This document shows, in pieces, positions 42,337 to 51,197 of a stretch of 64,000 bases of DNA. Position numbers and translations under genes: made by a program. The stretch is from DASRHY01 sp046765875. Its GTDB lineage: Bacteria; Actinomycetota; Actinomycetes; Propionibacteriales; Kribbellaceae. Location: positions 1 to 64,000 of the forward strand of contig JBKPSJ010000099.1 in NCBI GenBank assembly GCA_046765875.1, in the 5' to 3' direction. A model generated the notes under the pieces. It ran no database searches and was not told the DNA's origin. It saw only the letters and a list, made by a program, of their open reading frames with translations. The first letter of the stretch is position 1. Each line of letters opens with the position of its first letter.

Positions 42337-43101
42337 ATGGATCTGCAGCTCAACGGCACCCGCGTCCTCGTCACCGGCGGCACCCGTGGCATCGGCCGCG
42401 CCATCGTCGAGGGCTTTCTCGACGAAGGCGCCACCGTCGGTTTCTGCGCGCGCAATCCCGAGGAGGTGGCCGCAACCCAGCAAGCCCTGAAGGAGCGGGG
42501 CAGCGGCACTGTGACCGGCACAGTCGTCGATGTGGGCGACGCCGATGCCCTCGCCGCATGGGTAGAGGAGTCTGCCGGCGCGTTCGGCGGACTCGACGTG
42601 GTGGTCGCCAACGTGAGCGCCCTCGCCATCCCGGACACCGAGGAGAACTGGCAGACCAGCCTCAACGTCGATCTGATGCACACGGTCCGCCTCGTGCGCG
42701 CGGCGATGCCGCACCTCGAGCGCAGCGAGGCCCCTTCCATCATCGCCATCTCCAGCGTCTCCGGACGCGAGTCGGACTTCGCCTCCGGACCGTACGGCAC
42801 GGCCAAGACGGCCATCGTCGGCTACATCAACGGGCTCGCACTCCAGCTGGCCGAGAAGGGGATCCGCGCGAACACCGTCTCCCCAGGCAACACCTACTTC
42901 GAGGGTGGGGTCTGGGCCAGCATCGAAGGCGGTAATCCCGAGCTGTTCGAGATGGCCGTCGGACTCAACCCGACCGGACACATGGGTACGCCCGAAGAAA
43001 TCGCCGGGCCAGTGGTCTTCCTGGCCAGCCCCCGAGCCCGGCGAGTCAGCGGCACTAACCTGGTCGTTGACGGCGCCCTGACCCGAGGCATCCAGCTCTA
43101 G
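42337..43101 (+). CDS. SDR family oxidoreductase
   Basis: A 254-residue classical SDR. The cofactor motif is VTGGTRGIGRAIVEGFLDEG. The catalytic Ser is in IIAISSVSG, and Tyr and Lys are in GPYGTAKTAIVGY. The end GTNLVVDGALTRG matches the 3-oxoacyl-ACP-reductase-like group. ATG 42337 follows GGAAGGCAAGG. It belongs to the co-directional enzyme run 40051-46008. The NNAG motif is replaced by VVANVSAL, a small departure from the norm. Confidence 0.92.
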   Translation: MDLQLNGTRVLVTGGTRGIGRAIVEGFLDEGATVGFCARNPEEVAATQQALKERGSGTVTGTVVDVGDADALAAWVEESAGAFGGLDVVVANVSALAIPDTEENWQTSLNVDLMHTVRLVRAAMPHLERSEAPSIIAISSVSGRESDFASGPYGTAKTAIVGYINGLALQLAEKGIRANTVSPGNTYFEGGVWASIEGGNPELFEMAVGLNPTGHMGTPEEIAGPVVFLASPRARRVSGTNLVVDGALTRGIQL

Positions 43102-43119
43102 CGCCATAATCAGCCGACA

Positions 43120-44139
43120 ATGAGCGGCCAATCGACACCCCTGGTGCCGCCGACCGAGCCCAGCCTGCGTGGGCGGGTCATGCTCTGGTCGGTCGGCGCC
43201 GCGGTCCGCGCGAGTCTGGTGGTGAGCCCGCGGCCGGCCGCCCTGCTCGTACGCAGGGTGTTCGCCGCCGGAGGCAAGCAGACCGCCGCCTCGCTGGACA
43301 AGCACGCGCCGACCGATGTCACCGTCCTGGTCGACCAGCGCTATGGCGAGGACGCCGACATGCTCCTCGACGTGGTCCACCCGATGTCGGTCCAGTGGCG
43401 GCTGCCATTGCTGCTGTGGGTACACGGCGGCGGCTTCGTCGGCGGTTCGAAGGACGAGTTGATCGGCTACTTCAAGGTGATCGCCAGCCGCGGGTACGTA
43501 GTGGCCGCCCCCCAGTACTCTCTTGCGCCGGAGCACCGATATCCGACTCCGCCCCGGCAGGTGATGCAGGCGCTGGACTACCTCCAAGGAAACGCTGCGC
43601 GCTTGCACCTCGACCCGAACCGCATCGTGATCGCCGGTGACTCGGCCGGCGCCCACATCGCCGCCCAGATCGCGGCAATGGTCACGACCCCTGGGTACGC
43701 CGAGAAGGTCGGCGTACAGCCCACTATCACGGCGGCGCAGTTGCGCGGCCTCGTCCTCGCATGCGGACCCTACGACCTCGCCCTCGTCGACAGTGCGAGC
43801 AGCCCGGCAGGCCACCGGTTCATCAGCGCCGTGTTGTGGGCCTACTCGGGCACCCGGCGCTATCGCGACGAGCCCGCCTTCGCCGCATGGTCGATCACTG
43901 ACAACATCAGCCCGGCGTTTCCGCCGACGCTCATCACGGTCGGAAATGCCGATCCCCTCCGCGCGCACTCCGAGCGCCTCGCGGACGCACTCCACGCCGC
44001 CGGACAGGAACCCGAGACGGTGTTCTGGCCTGACGACCGGCAACCGCCGCTGGGACACGAGTACCAGTTCGACCTCGACAGCGACGCCGGCCAGCACTTC
44101 CTCGACCGGCTGCTGAGATTCCTCGCAGCCCGTCTCTGA
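43120..44139 (+). CDS. alpha/beta hydrolase, hormone-sensitive-lipase-like esterase
   Basis: A 339-residue esterase. The HGGG oxyanion motif is in LLLWVHGGGFVGGSKDEL. The nucleophile Ser is in IVIAGDSAGAHIAAQ (GDSAG). The acid and His are expected in VGNADPLRAHS and PPLGHEYQF. A short N-terminal membrane-like helix (about 25-45) may anchor it. These enzymes hydrolyse short or medium esters. It lies between two SDR genes, a common catabolic pairing. Confidence 0.9.
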   Translation: MSGQSTPLVPPTEPSLRGRVMLWSVGAAVRASLVVSPRPAALLVRRVFAAGGKQTAASLDKHAPTDVTVLVDQRYGEDADMLLDVVHPMSVQWRLPLLLWVHGGGFVGGSKDELIGYFKVIASRGYVVAAPQYSLAPEHRYPTPPRQVMQALDYLQGNAARLHLDPNRIVIAGDSAGAHIAAQIAAMVTTPGYAEKVGVQPTITAAQLRGLVLACGPYDLALVDSASSPAGHRFISAVLWAYSGTRRYRDEPAFAAWSITDNISPAFPPTLITVGNADPLRAHSERLADALHAAGQEPETVFWPDDRQPPLGHEYQFDLDSDAGQHFLDRLLRFLAARL

Positions 44140-44157
44140 CAGATAAGGGAGACACAG

Positions 44158-45081
44158 ATGTCGTACACCTCCGATTCGGTACCGGACCTGACCGGTCGCA
44201 CGGCGGTGGTCACCGGTGCGAACGGTGGATTGGGCCTTCAGACCGCGAAGGTGCTGGCCGCCAAAGGCGCCCATGTGATCATGGCAGTACGCAACCAGGA
44301 CAAGGCCGCGAAGGCTGTCGAGGAGATCCGGGCCGAGACAGCGGAGCCGGCGCTGGAACTGGTCGAGCTGGACCTGGCTTCGCAGGCATCGGTCAAGACG
44401 GCGGCTCAACAGATCCTGGCCGTGCATCAGGTGATCGACATTCTGGTCAACAACGCCGGGCTGATGGCGATGCCCGAGCGGGCGACCGAGGACGGTTACG
44501 AGATGCAGTTCGGGGTGAACCACCTCGGCCACTGGACCTTCACGGCACTGCTGATGCCGGCGCTGCTGGCCGCTCCGGCCGGCCGCGTCGTCACGGTGAC
44601 GAGTACGGCGCACCATCTCGGCCGCACAGTGGATCCGGACAACCCGAACCTGCACGGCAAGTACGACCCGTGGCGCGCCTATTCGCAGTCCAAGCTCGCG
44701 AACTACCACTTCGCACTCGGTCTGCAGCAGGAGTTCGAACGGGCCGGACAGCAGGCACAAAGCCTTGTCGCCCACCCCGGGCTGTCACACAGCGACCTGC
44801 AGACCACGACGGTCGCCGAGGGTGGCGGCGGATGGATGGGCCCGATGTGGGCATGGATGGCCAAGCACACCGGCATGGGCGTCGAAGCCGGCGCCATGCC
44901 GCAGATCCGCGCGGCCACCGACCCCAACGCCAAGGGTGGTGAGTTCTACGGCCCACGGTTCGGCAACTTCGGACCGGCGGTACGGCTGCCGCTCCTGCGG
45001 CCGGGCTCCGACCAGGCGATCCGGACTCTGTGGCAAGTGTCCGAACGGGAAACCGGTGTCCCGCTGAAGATCACTGGCTGA
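44158..45081 (+). CDS. SDR family oxidoreductase (retinol-dehydrogenase-like)
   Basis: A 307-residue SDR of the longer RDH/WWOX-like type. The motifs are VTGANGGLGLQTAKVLAAKG, NNAGLMAMP, the catalytic Ser in VTVTSTAHHLG, and Tyr and Lys in RAYSQSKLANYHFALG. The ATG at 44158 follows AAGGGAGACACAG. It starts 18 bases after the esterase and ends 6 bases before the LLM oxidoreductase gene, indicating an operon. The substrate is probably a hydrophobic alcohol or ketone. Confidence 0.92.
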   Translation: MSYTSDSVPDLTGRTAVVTGANGGLGLQTAKVLAAKGAHVIMAVRNQDKAAKAVEEIRAETAEPALELVELDLASQASVKTAAQQILAVHQVIDILVNNAGLMAMPERATEDGYEMQFGVNHLGHWTFTALLMPALLAAPAGRVVTVTSTAHHLGRTVDPDNPNLHGKYDPWRAYSQSKLANYHFALGLQQEFERAGQQAQSLVAHPGLSHSDLQTTTVAEGGGGWMGPMWAWMAKHTGMGVEAGAMPQIRAATDPNAKGGEFYGPRFGNFGPAVRLPLLRPGSDQAIRTLWQVSERETGVPLKITG

Positions 45082-45087
45082 GCGCCT

Positions 45088-46008
45088 ATGCGAGACTTCC
45101 GCTTCTCGTCCAACATCTTCGGCATTACGTCCGCCGACGCGTTCGCGGAGAGGTGCCGACAGGCCGAGCGCCTCGGCTACGACACCGTCTTCGCACCGGA
45201 CCATTTGGGCGCGCCCGCACCATTTCCACTGCTCATAGCGGCGGCGAACGCGACCGAGCGACTGCGGGTCGGAACGCTTGTACTCAACGTGCCGTGGTGG
45301 AATTCAGCGCTGCTGGCCCGAGAGATCGCGACGACCGACATCCTCACCGACGGACGACTGGAGGTCGGACTCGGCGCCGGACATATGAAGTGGGAGTTCG
45401 ACCATGCGGAGGTTCTCTGGGAACCGTTCGGCGCACGGGCAGATCGACTCGACACGGCTATCCGCGAACTTGAACGTCATTTCACCGCCGTTCTGCAAGA
45501 ACTCCCCGGCGGTCGCTCGCCGCGGCCATTGCAATGTCGCGGATTCAACGGTTCGGGGCCACCGCTGATTGTCGGCGGAACCGGCGATCGGATCCTGAGG
45601 ATCGCCGCCGAGTATGCCGATACCGTCGCGATCGCCGGTGCCTACCAGGTCAAAGGCAAGCCGCCTGGCACGTTCCGACTGGGCACGGCGACGGAGGCCG
45701 ACGAGCGGATCGCCTTCGCGCGTAGTCAGGCCGGCGAGCGATCCGCCGCCATCGAATGGCATGTACTCATCCAGATGGTGGTACAAACCGACAACCGCCG
45801 CGCCACCGCTGAGGAGTTGGTAGCGGAATTCGGTCCCGACCTCACGGTCGATGAGTTGCTCGAAACACCGTTCCTGCTGATAGGGGCGGTCGCGGAAATG
45901 GCCGATCAACTCGCACGAAACCGTGACCGCTACGGGTTCTCGTACATCACCGTTCACGAGCCATACCTTGAGGCCTTCGCGCCAGTCATCGAACACCTTC
46001 GTTCCTGA
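45088..46008 (+). CDS. LLM class F420-dependent oxidoreductase
   Basis: A 306-residue luciferase-like enzyme of the actinobacterial F420-dependent type (TIGR03621-like). It begins with FRFSSNIFGITSADAFAERC. Barrel landmarks are YDTVFAPDHLGAPAPFPLL, RVGTLVLNVPWWNSALLARE and RLEVGLGAGHMKWEFDHA. It would transfer hydride from reduced F420 (or FMN) to an unknown substrate. It is the last intact gene of the enzyme run and overlaps the end of a berberine-bridge-type oxidase remnant by 23 bases. Confidence 0.9.
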   Translation: MRDFRFSSNIFGITSADAFAERCRQAERLGYDTVFAPDHLGAPAPFPLLIAAANATERLRVGTLVLNVPWWNSALLAREIATTDILTDGRLEVGLGAGHMKWEFDHAEVLWEPFGARADRLDTAIRELERHFTAVLQELPGGRSPRPLQCRGFNGSGPPLIVGGTGDRILRIAAEYADTVAIAGAYQVKGKPPGTFRLGTATEADERIAFARSQAGERSAAIEWHVLIQMVVQTDNRRATAEELVAEFGPDLTVDELLETPFLLIGAVAEMADQLARNRDRYGFSYITVHEPYLEAFAPVIEHLRS

Positions 46009-46290
46009 AATCGATCGCTCGGATCGCAAACCAGGCCCTGACACGAACCGGTCTGACCGTCTGACTCATGCGGGTCGGGATATTCTGGTTGTGGTGGAAA
46101 GCATTGTCCGGGTCGTACTTGGCCTTGACCTCGGCGAGTCGCCGATAGGTTTCGTCGCCGTACGCCTCTCCAAGCCGGCTGCCGCCGTCGTCTGAATCAA
46201 GGAAATTCACGTAGACGCTGGAATCAGCGGTACGGCTGAAGAGCCTCGAGGAATCCGCGTGCCCAGGCGTTCTCGGAGTCGGCCAGCTGG
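45986..46290 (-). pseudogene. C-terminal remnant of a BBE-type FAD-linked oxidase
   Basis: About 100 codons in two frames. The upstream piece ends ADSENAWARGFLEALQPY. The downstream piece reads ADSSVYVNFLDSDDGG, GEAYGDETYRRLAEVKAKYD and PDNAFHHNQNIP. This is the berberine-bridge C-terminal module that contacts FAD. One extra C/G at 46229-46230 separates the frames. The FAD-binding N-terminal three quarters are missing, and homology stops at about 46288, where the plus-strand regulator begins. Confidence 0.75.
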
Positions 46291-46917
46291 ACGCCCTTGA
46301 TCATCCGCAACCTGCACCTGGGCTGCGACAGCTTCACCACGATCCTGGAGGGTGCGCCGGGTCTGTCCCGCACCCTGCTCTCGCAGCGACTCAGGCAACT
46401 CGAACGTTTCGGCATCGTCGCGTCCGAGCCCAAGCCGGACGGACGTGGAAGCCGGTACGAACTCACGCCGGCCGGTCTGGACCGGTACAAGGTCTGTGAG
46501 TTGCTCGGTGAGTGGGGCGCCGCTTGGCTCGAGATCGCGCCCGAGCACATCGACCCCTTCGTGGCGCTGTGGTCGATGTGCAATGCGCTTCGCCGGGACC
46601 GGCTTCCGGATCAGCGGGTCGTCATCAGCTTCGACTTCACCCGCGGCCGGCGGCACGAGCGTTATTGGCTGCTGATCGAGCATGGAGATACCGAGATCTG
46701 CAAGGAGTATTCGGGCCTGGACGAGGACCTGTACGTCACCGCTGAAGCCGAGGCATTCGTCAAATGGCACGCGGGCCGACTCAGCTGGGCGGAGGCCACC
46801 CGCGACGGCCGCATCAGCGTGCATGGTCGACTGCCGCTCGTTCGAGCCTTTCCCACCTGGAACGGCCGCAGTCTGTTCGCACACGTCAAACCGGCGATAA
46901 CGGTCGCGGCAATCTGA
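46288..46917 (+). pseudogene. 5'-truncated HxlR-type regulator with C-terminal SCP2-like domain
   Basis: The frame opens in the middle of a winged helix at WTPLIIRNLHLG, which in intact HxlR proteins follows about 25 residues containing the conserved Cys and first helix. The rest of the winged helix (SRTLLSQRLRQLERFGIVAS) and the ligand domain to AWLEIAPEHIDPF and SVHGRLPLVRAFPTWNG are complete. A TTG at 46297 could start a 206-residue product lacking helix 1. It is head to head with the BBE remnant, and both are cut at the same point. Confidence 0.7.
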
Positions 46918-47002
46918 CGCGCATCGGCATTCTGCTCGACTCTGGCGGAGGTCAGTGATGTAGTGGTCAGGAGGGGCTTTGTAGGTCAGGGGGTGAGGGT
47001 CG

Positions 47003-48583
47003 ATGGCGTGTGACCGAACGATCCCGGGGGATGTGGTCATCCGGTTCGAGCCGCGGGAACCGGTGAGCGACCCGACGCTCGACATCGCCGTACCGCAGGC
47101 CGCGGCTCGCACCGCCAAACACAGGCTGGTCACGATAGGCGACTCATTGACCGAAGGGTTCATGAGCGCGGCGGTGTTCCGTACAGACCTGTCCTGGCCG
47201 GCGATCACGGCGTACGAACTCGGCCTGAGCGCGCAGGAGTTTCGTTTCCCGACGTACGAATGGCCCCAGGGTCCCGGCGGGCTCCCACTGGACCTGGAGC
47301 GGCTCGCCTCGGCGTTCCAGCAACGCTTCGGTGATCGGCTGGACTTCTGGGAGTACGTGCCTGCCACGTTGTGGCTGCGCAAGTACATGGACGCCATCGA
47401 GGACTATTGGGAGCGTGGTGAGGGCGCCACCAAGCCGACGGTGGACGAGCCGTTCCACAACATGGCCGTGTACGGGTGGGACCTGTTAGACACCCAACTG
47501 CTCACCGCCGACAGAGTGGTCGCACGTATTGGGTCGCCTCACGACAGCCTGTTCAACCAGGTCGTTGAAAACAATGGCGACCACGCCGCATGGCCGGTCC
47601 TGAAGGGCGCGGACAGCGGCACTGTGCTGGACGCCGCGGTGAGGCTCGGAACCACGGATGGCATCGAGACCATGGTGGTCATGCTCGGTGCAAACAACGC
47701 CCTCGGATCCGTTGTCAGTCTGCAGCCGTGCTGGACCGCCGAGAACTACCTTGACCTGGAGCCCGAACAACGGCTGATAGCCAAGCGGAACTACAACGTC
47801 TGGCGACCGGAACACTTCGCGGCCGAGTGGGCCACGCTGGTCGAGCGGCTGCGCGCGGTGGAGGCGCAGCACGTGATCGTGGCGACCGTGCCCGCCGTCA
47901 CCATCGCCCCCATCGCACGTGGGGTAACCGGCAAGATCGCGCCTCAGTCACGGTATTTCCCCTACTACACAAGGCCCTGGATCACAGATGCGGACTTCGA
48001 CAAGGACCGGGACCCGCATCTCACCGTTGACGAGGCCAGAGCAGTCGACTCCGCGATCGACGCATACAACGACACGATCGTCGCCTCGGTGGCGGCCGCG
48101 CGACGCGACGGACTGGACTGGTACGTCTTCGACGTCGCCGGCCTGCTGGACCGCCTGGCAACCCGCAGATACATCGAGAGCCCGTGGGCACGCCCGTCGT
48201 GGTGGACGCCGTACGAGCTGCCCGAAGCACTGCGCGATCTCACCCCGGTGCCCAACACCCGGTTCTTCCGGGCCGGCCCACAGGGCCGTACCGACGGCGG
48301 CCTGTTCTCCCTCGACGGGGTACACCCGACCACGATCGGCTACGGGCTGATCGCCCAGGAAGTCATCAAGATCATGCAACTCGCCGGCGTCGAGTTCACT
48401 ACAAGAGACGGACAGGCCCGCCGGGGACCGGTCGTCGTGGACTTCGCGCGCCTGATCGCCGCTGACACTCTCATCTCTCACCCGCCCGCAATCATCTCGC
48501 CGACGCTCAGCCTCCTGGGCTGGCTGGACGAACGACTTGACTGGGTGAAGCGGATTCTCCCGTTCATGCCGTCACCGCTGTGA
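47003..48583 (+). CDS. SGNH/GDSL hydrolase (large form)
   Basis: A 526-residue SGNH-fold hydrolase, longer than the usual 200-350. Ser48 lies in the GDSLTEGF block. A block resembling GxND is seen in MVVMLGANNALGS. Asp438 and His441 form the catalytic DGVHPT. Extra segments lie between about 100-190 and after 470. No signal peptide is visible, so it is probably cytoplasmic. It may be an esterase or acyl-thioesterase on a large substrate. It stands alone after the HxlR remnant. Confidence 0.85.
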   Translation: MACDRTIPGDVVIRFEPREPVSDPTLDIAVPQAAARTAKHRLVTIGDSLTEGFMSAAVFRTDLSWPAITAYELGLSAQEFRFPTYEWPQGPGGLPLDLERLASAFQQRFGDRLDFWEYVPATLWLRKYMDAIEDYWERGEGATKPTVDEPFHNMAVYGWDLLDTQLLTADRVVARIGSPHDSLFNQVVENNGDHAAWPVLKGADSGTVLDAAVRLGTTDGIETMVVMLGANNALGSVVSLQPCWTAENYLDLEPEQRLIAKRNYNVWRPEHFAAEWATLVERLRAVEAQHVIVATVPAVTIAPIARGVTGKIAPQSRYFPYYTRPWITDADFDKDRDPHLTVDEARAVDSAIDAYNDTIVASVAAARRDGLDWYVFDVAGLLDRLATRRYIESPWARPSWWTPYELPEALRDLTPVPNTRFFRAGPQGRTDGGLFSLDGVHPTTIGYGLIAQEVIKIMQLAGVEFTTRDGQARRGPVVVDFARLIAADTLISHPPAIISPTLSLLGWLDERLDWVKRILPFMPSPL

Positions 48584-48893
48584 AATAGTTGTCGGACTGT
48601 GGGTGAACGGTTCGGCGCCGAACGAGGTGCTCGCCGCGACCACGATCACCGGCGATACACCGTGCTACGCCACCAACGTCGTGTACCGGACGGACACCGC
48701 TTCGGCGAGGAGCTTCCTCCAGCCGTACGTCGCATTGCCATAGGCCGGCAGAGTCATTGCCGCAAGCAACGGCGCCGCGGTCGGCCGGATCGACGCCGGT
48801 CCCGCGCGCGTACGGCGCGCCCACAGTGGTCGCCCCATTCGTGGTAGCCGCAAGCTGGAAGCGGGGCCAGTGACCTCTCTGAGGTGAGTCGTC
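48584..48893. other. intergenic stretch, possible decayed coding piece
   Basis: A frame from about 48590 to 48737 (LWVNGSAPNEVLAATTITGD, then CYATNVVYRTDTASARSFLQ) has protein-like composition but no start and no recognised family. It may be a gene tail. The rest shows nothing I can support. Confidence 0.3.
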
Positions 48894-49025
48894 ATGACGC
48901 AAACCAGAAGCAAAACCCGGACCTGGACACTCGCGATCGTGCTCGCGGCAATCGCCGTCCTGGTCATCGTGCTGCTCGTGTTGTACGCCGGAGGTGGCAG
49001 CGGAGGCGGCGGAGGCGGCTACTGA
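48894..49025 (+). CDS. 43-aa membrane peptide with polyglycine tail
   Basis: A 43-codon frame below normal length cut-offs. ATG 48894 follows GAGGTGA by about seven bases. The peptide has a basic N-terminus (TQTRSKTRTW), one strongly hydrophobic helix (about 13-32) and the tail GGGSGGGGGGY. It would sit in the membrane with the glycine tail outside or inside. No family is recognised, and it could be a small-protein regulator or coincidental. Confidence 0.55.
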   Translation: MTQTRSKTRTWTLAIVLAAIAVLVIVLLVLYAGGGSGGGGGGY

Positions 49026-49209
49026 ACCGCCGGACCCCGCTCCAGGCGCATCACATACTCCTCTGCGGGTCGAGCCGCCGCTGCCAGCGTGCGCCCCGCG
49101 TCCGAGACCCCGCAGAGTCACCGGTCCGCCACGCCGGGGCCGAAGGTCTCTATCGACGAAAGGGATGCGATGCCGAAATGAGTCATCTTCGTTTACCGTG
49201 TCGCTAGGG

Positions 49210-50445
49210 GTGGTGGCGTGGGGGGAAGACCAGCTGCGGATCAGCCTGCTCGGCGAGTTCACGGCGTCGTACGACGGCGCCGTGCTCGATCTGGGCGGGC
49301 GGCTGCAGCGTGCCGTACTCGCCGTGCTGGTGCTGGCACGCGGCGAGATCGGACCGGCCGAGCGGCTCGCCGACGCGGTCTGGGGCGAGCGGGCGCCCGG
49401 CAACACGGCTGGTGCTCTTCAGTCCTATGTCTCGCACCTCCGCCGCAGCTTGCAGCCGGAGTCCCCGGCTCGGGCCCGGTCCTCGGTCGTCGTACGCGAG
49501 GGTGCCGGGTATGCCGTACGACTGCCCCCCGACGCGGTCGATGCCTGGCGGTTCGAGACGCTGCTGAACCAGACCACGACCTCCCCTGCGGAGGCCGCGG
49601 CCGTGCTGCGAGAGGCGCTCGCGCTGTGGCGCGGTCCGGCCCTGGCCGAGTACGCCGACGAGCCGTGGGCCGGCGCAGAGATCGCACGCCTGACCGAGTT
49701 GCGAAACGTCGGCAGGGAACGGCTGCTCGCCGCTCGTCTCGATCTCGGAGAGGCGGCTCTCGCCGCTGCCGAGCTGGAGGGGATGGTCGCCGAGGAGCCG
49801 CTGCGGGAGGAGCGCTGGCGGCTGCTCGCGCTCGGGTTGTACCGCGCCCACCGGCAGGCCGACGCCCTTGCCGCACTTCGACGTGCCCGCGAGACCCTGG
49901 CCGACGAACTCGGCGTCGATCCCGGTCCGGCGCTGCGCGAACTGGAGGCGCAGGTACTCGCGCAGTCGCCCGAGCTGGTTCCGGCTAGGCAGCCACGGGA
50001 TGAGCCGGCGGAGCCTGCGCGGGCCTCCGCACAGGACCACAACGGTCTGGTCGACCGGGACCGCGAGCTCGCCGCACTACGGTCGATGCTGGACGGACTC
50101 GCGGACGGGCAGCCTGGCCTGCTGTTGCTCGAGGGTCCGGCCGGGATCGGCAAGACCCGGCTGCTTGCCGAGGCGCGCAGGCTCGCGGCTGAGCGGTCCG
50201 TGCGGGTGCTGTCGGCCCGCGGGAGCGCATTGGAGAGTGCGTTCGCGTTCGGCGTCGTACGTCAGCTGTTCGAGGCGGAGGTCGGCGACTCGGAACGTCG
50301 CGACGAACTGCTGCGTGGTGCCGCGGCAGGAGACCTAGCCAAGCTCGACGTAGACGAGATCTGTCGACTGACCCGATCATGGGATGGGCCCGACAGCGCG
50401 CTGCCCAACAGCGAGCCGGACACGTGGAGTGGTTCTCATGCCTGA
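49210..50445 (+). CDS. SARP-type regulator truncated within its AAA domain
   Basis: A 411-residue product. The N-terminal OmpR-like winged helix (about 5-95, LRISLLGEFTASYDGAVLDL, YVSHLRRSLQPESPARAR) and the BTAD domain (about 100-250, REALALWRGPALAEYADEPW) are complete, as in SARP activators. The AAA ATPase then begins (LLLLEGPAGIGKTRLLAEAR, Walker A) but stops near residue 370. The tail from about 375 has no similarity. Large AfsR/LAL-like proteins run to about 1000 residues, so a 3' deletion is likely. The DNA-binding half could still work. It overlaps the SRPBCC gene by eight bases. Confidence 0.75.
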   Translation: MVAWGEDQLRISLLGEFTASYDGAVLDLGGRLQRAVLAVLVLARGEIGPAERLADAVWGERAPGNTAGALQSYVSHLRRSLQPESPARARSSVVVREGAGYAVRLPPDAVDAWRFETLLNQTTTSPAEAAAVLREALALWRGPALAEYADEPWAGAEIARLTELRNVGRERLLAARLDLGEAALAAAELEGMVAEEPLREERWRLLALGLYRAHRQADALAALRRARETLADELGVDPGPALRELEAQVLAQSPELVPARQPRDEPAEPARASAQDHNGLVDRDRELAALRSMLDGLADGQPGLLLLEGPAGIGKTRLLAEARRLAAERSVRVLSARGSALESAFAFGVVRQLFEAEVGDSERRDELLRGAAAGDLAKLDVDEICRLTRSWDGPDSALPNSEPDTWSGSHA

Positions 50446-50890
50446 ACGTCACATCACGGTGCAACGTCGCATGTCTGCGTCCACGGGTTCCGTATGGGCC
50501 CTGTACGCCGACTTCCCTAATCTCGCGAGCCATTGGAGTGGCCTCAGGGCGACGAGAGTCATCGGCGACCAGACCAGCGGCGTGGGCGCTCGCCGCCGCG
50601 TCGAACTGAAGCCGATCGGCAGCATGGATGAAACCGTCACCACGTGGGAGGAGGGTCGCAGAATCGACACACAGAATCAGCCGAGCGTGTCGGTGCCGTT
50701 CAAGCAGGCCGAGTCCACGCTCACGCTCGAGCCCGACGACGACGGGACGTTGGCCACGTTCGACTATCGATATGTACCCAGGGGTGGCCCGATCGGCCGA
50801 TTCACCGGCCCATTGATCGACAAGATGCTCACGGCGACCTTCACCGACATGCTGGCGGCCACCGAGAAGGCCGCCATCGCGAACGGGTAG
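50438..50890 (+). CDS. SRPBCC family protein
   Basis: A 150-residue START-like protein beginning MPERHITVQRRMSASTGSVW. It has the ALYADFPNLASHWSGLRATR and YRYVPRGGPIGRFTGPLIDK segments of the polyketide-cyclase/dehydrase group. ATG 50438 has GGAG ten bases upstream. It overlaps the tail of the truncated SARP gene. That tail is probably former upstream DNA of this gene, brought in frame by the deletion. Confidence 0.85.
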   Translation: MPERHITVQRRMSASTGSVWALYADFPNLASHWSGLRATRVIGDQTSGVGARRRVELKPIGSMDETVTTWEEGRRIDTQNQPSVSVPFKQAESTLTLEPDDDGTLATFDYRYVPRGGPIGRFTGPLIDKMLTATFTDMLAATEKAAIANG

Positions 50891-51197
50891 CGAGCCTAGA
50901 TCTGCCCAACGTCCGGAGCAGCGGCTGATCGTGAAAGTGCAAAGGGTGTCGATGATCGGACGAGTCATTCCGCCCAGATGATGCTCGGCGCCGCTCGCGT
51001 CGAACTGTGGTATCCAGGTTTGTTCTCCGCTCTGGCTCTACCCGTCGCGGTCCGCGCCGGTGCCTGCACTGGCGGTGTTCGCGTCCCGGCGACCGCGGCT
51101 GACCTCGACCGGTGTGGCGTCTCGCCCGATCGCGGTGTTGCGCGCATAGCCCGTGTCATCCCGCGTCGAAGGGTCACGCAGCCCTACATTTGCGGGC
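50891..51197. other. intergenic stretch
   Basis: About 300 bases in which open frames exist on both strands but none has family features, a ribosome site or consistent codon bias. I see no gene or hairpin. Confidence 0.5.

Noticed and set aside
42262..44775. 837-codon minus-strand frame
   Set aside because: It is antisense to three intact enzymes with catalytic motifs, so it is a shadow of GC-rich codons.
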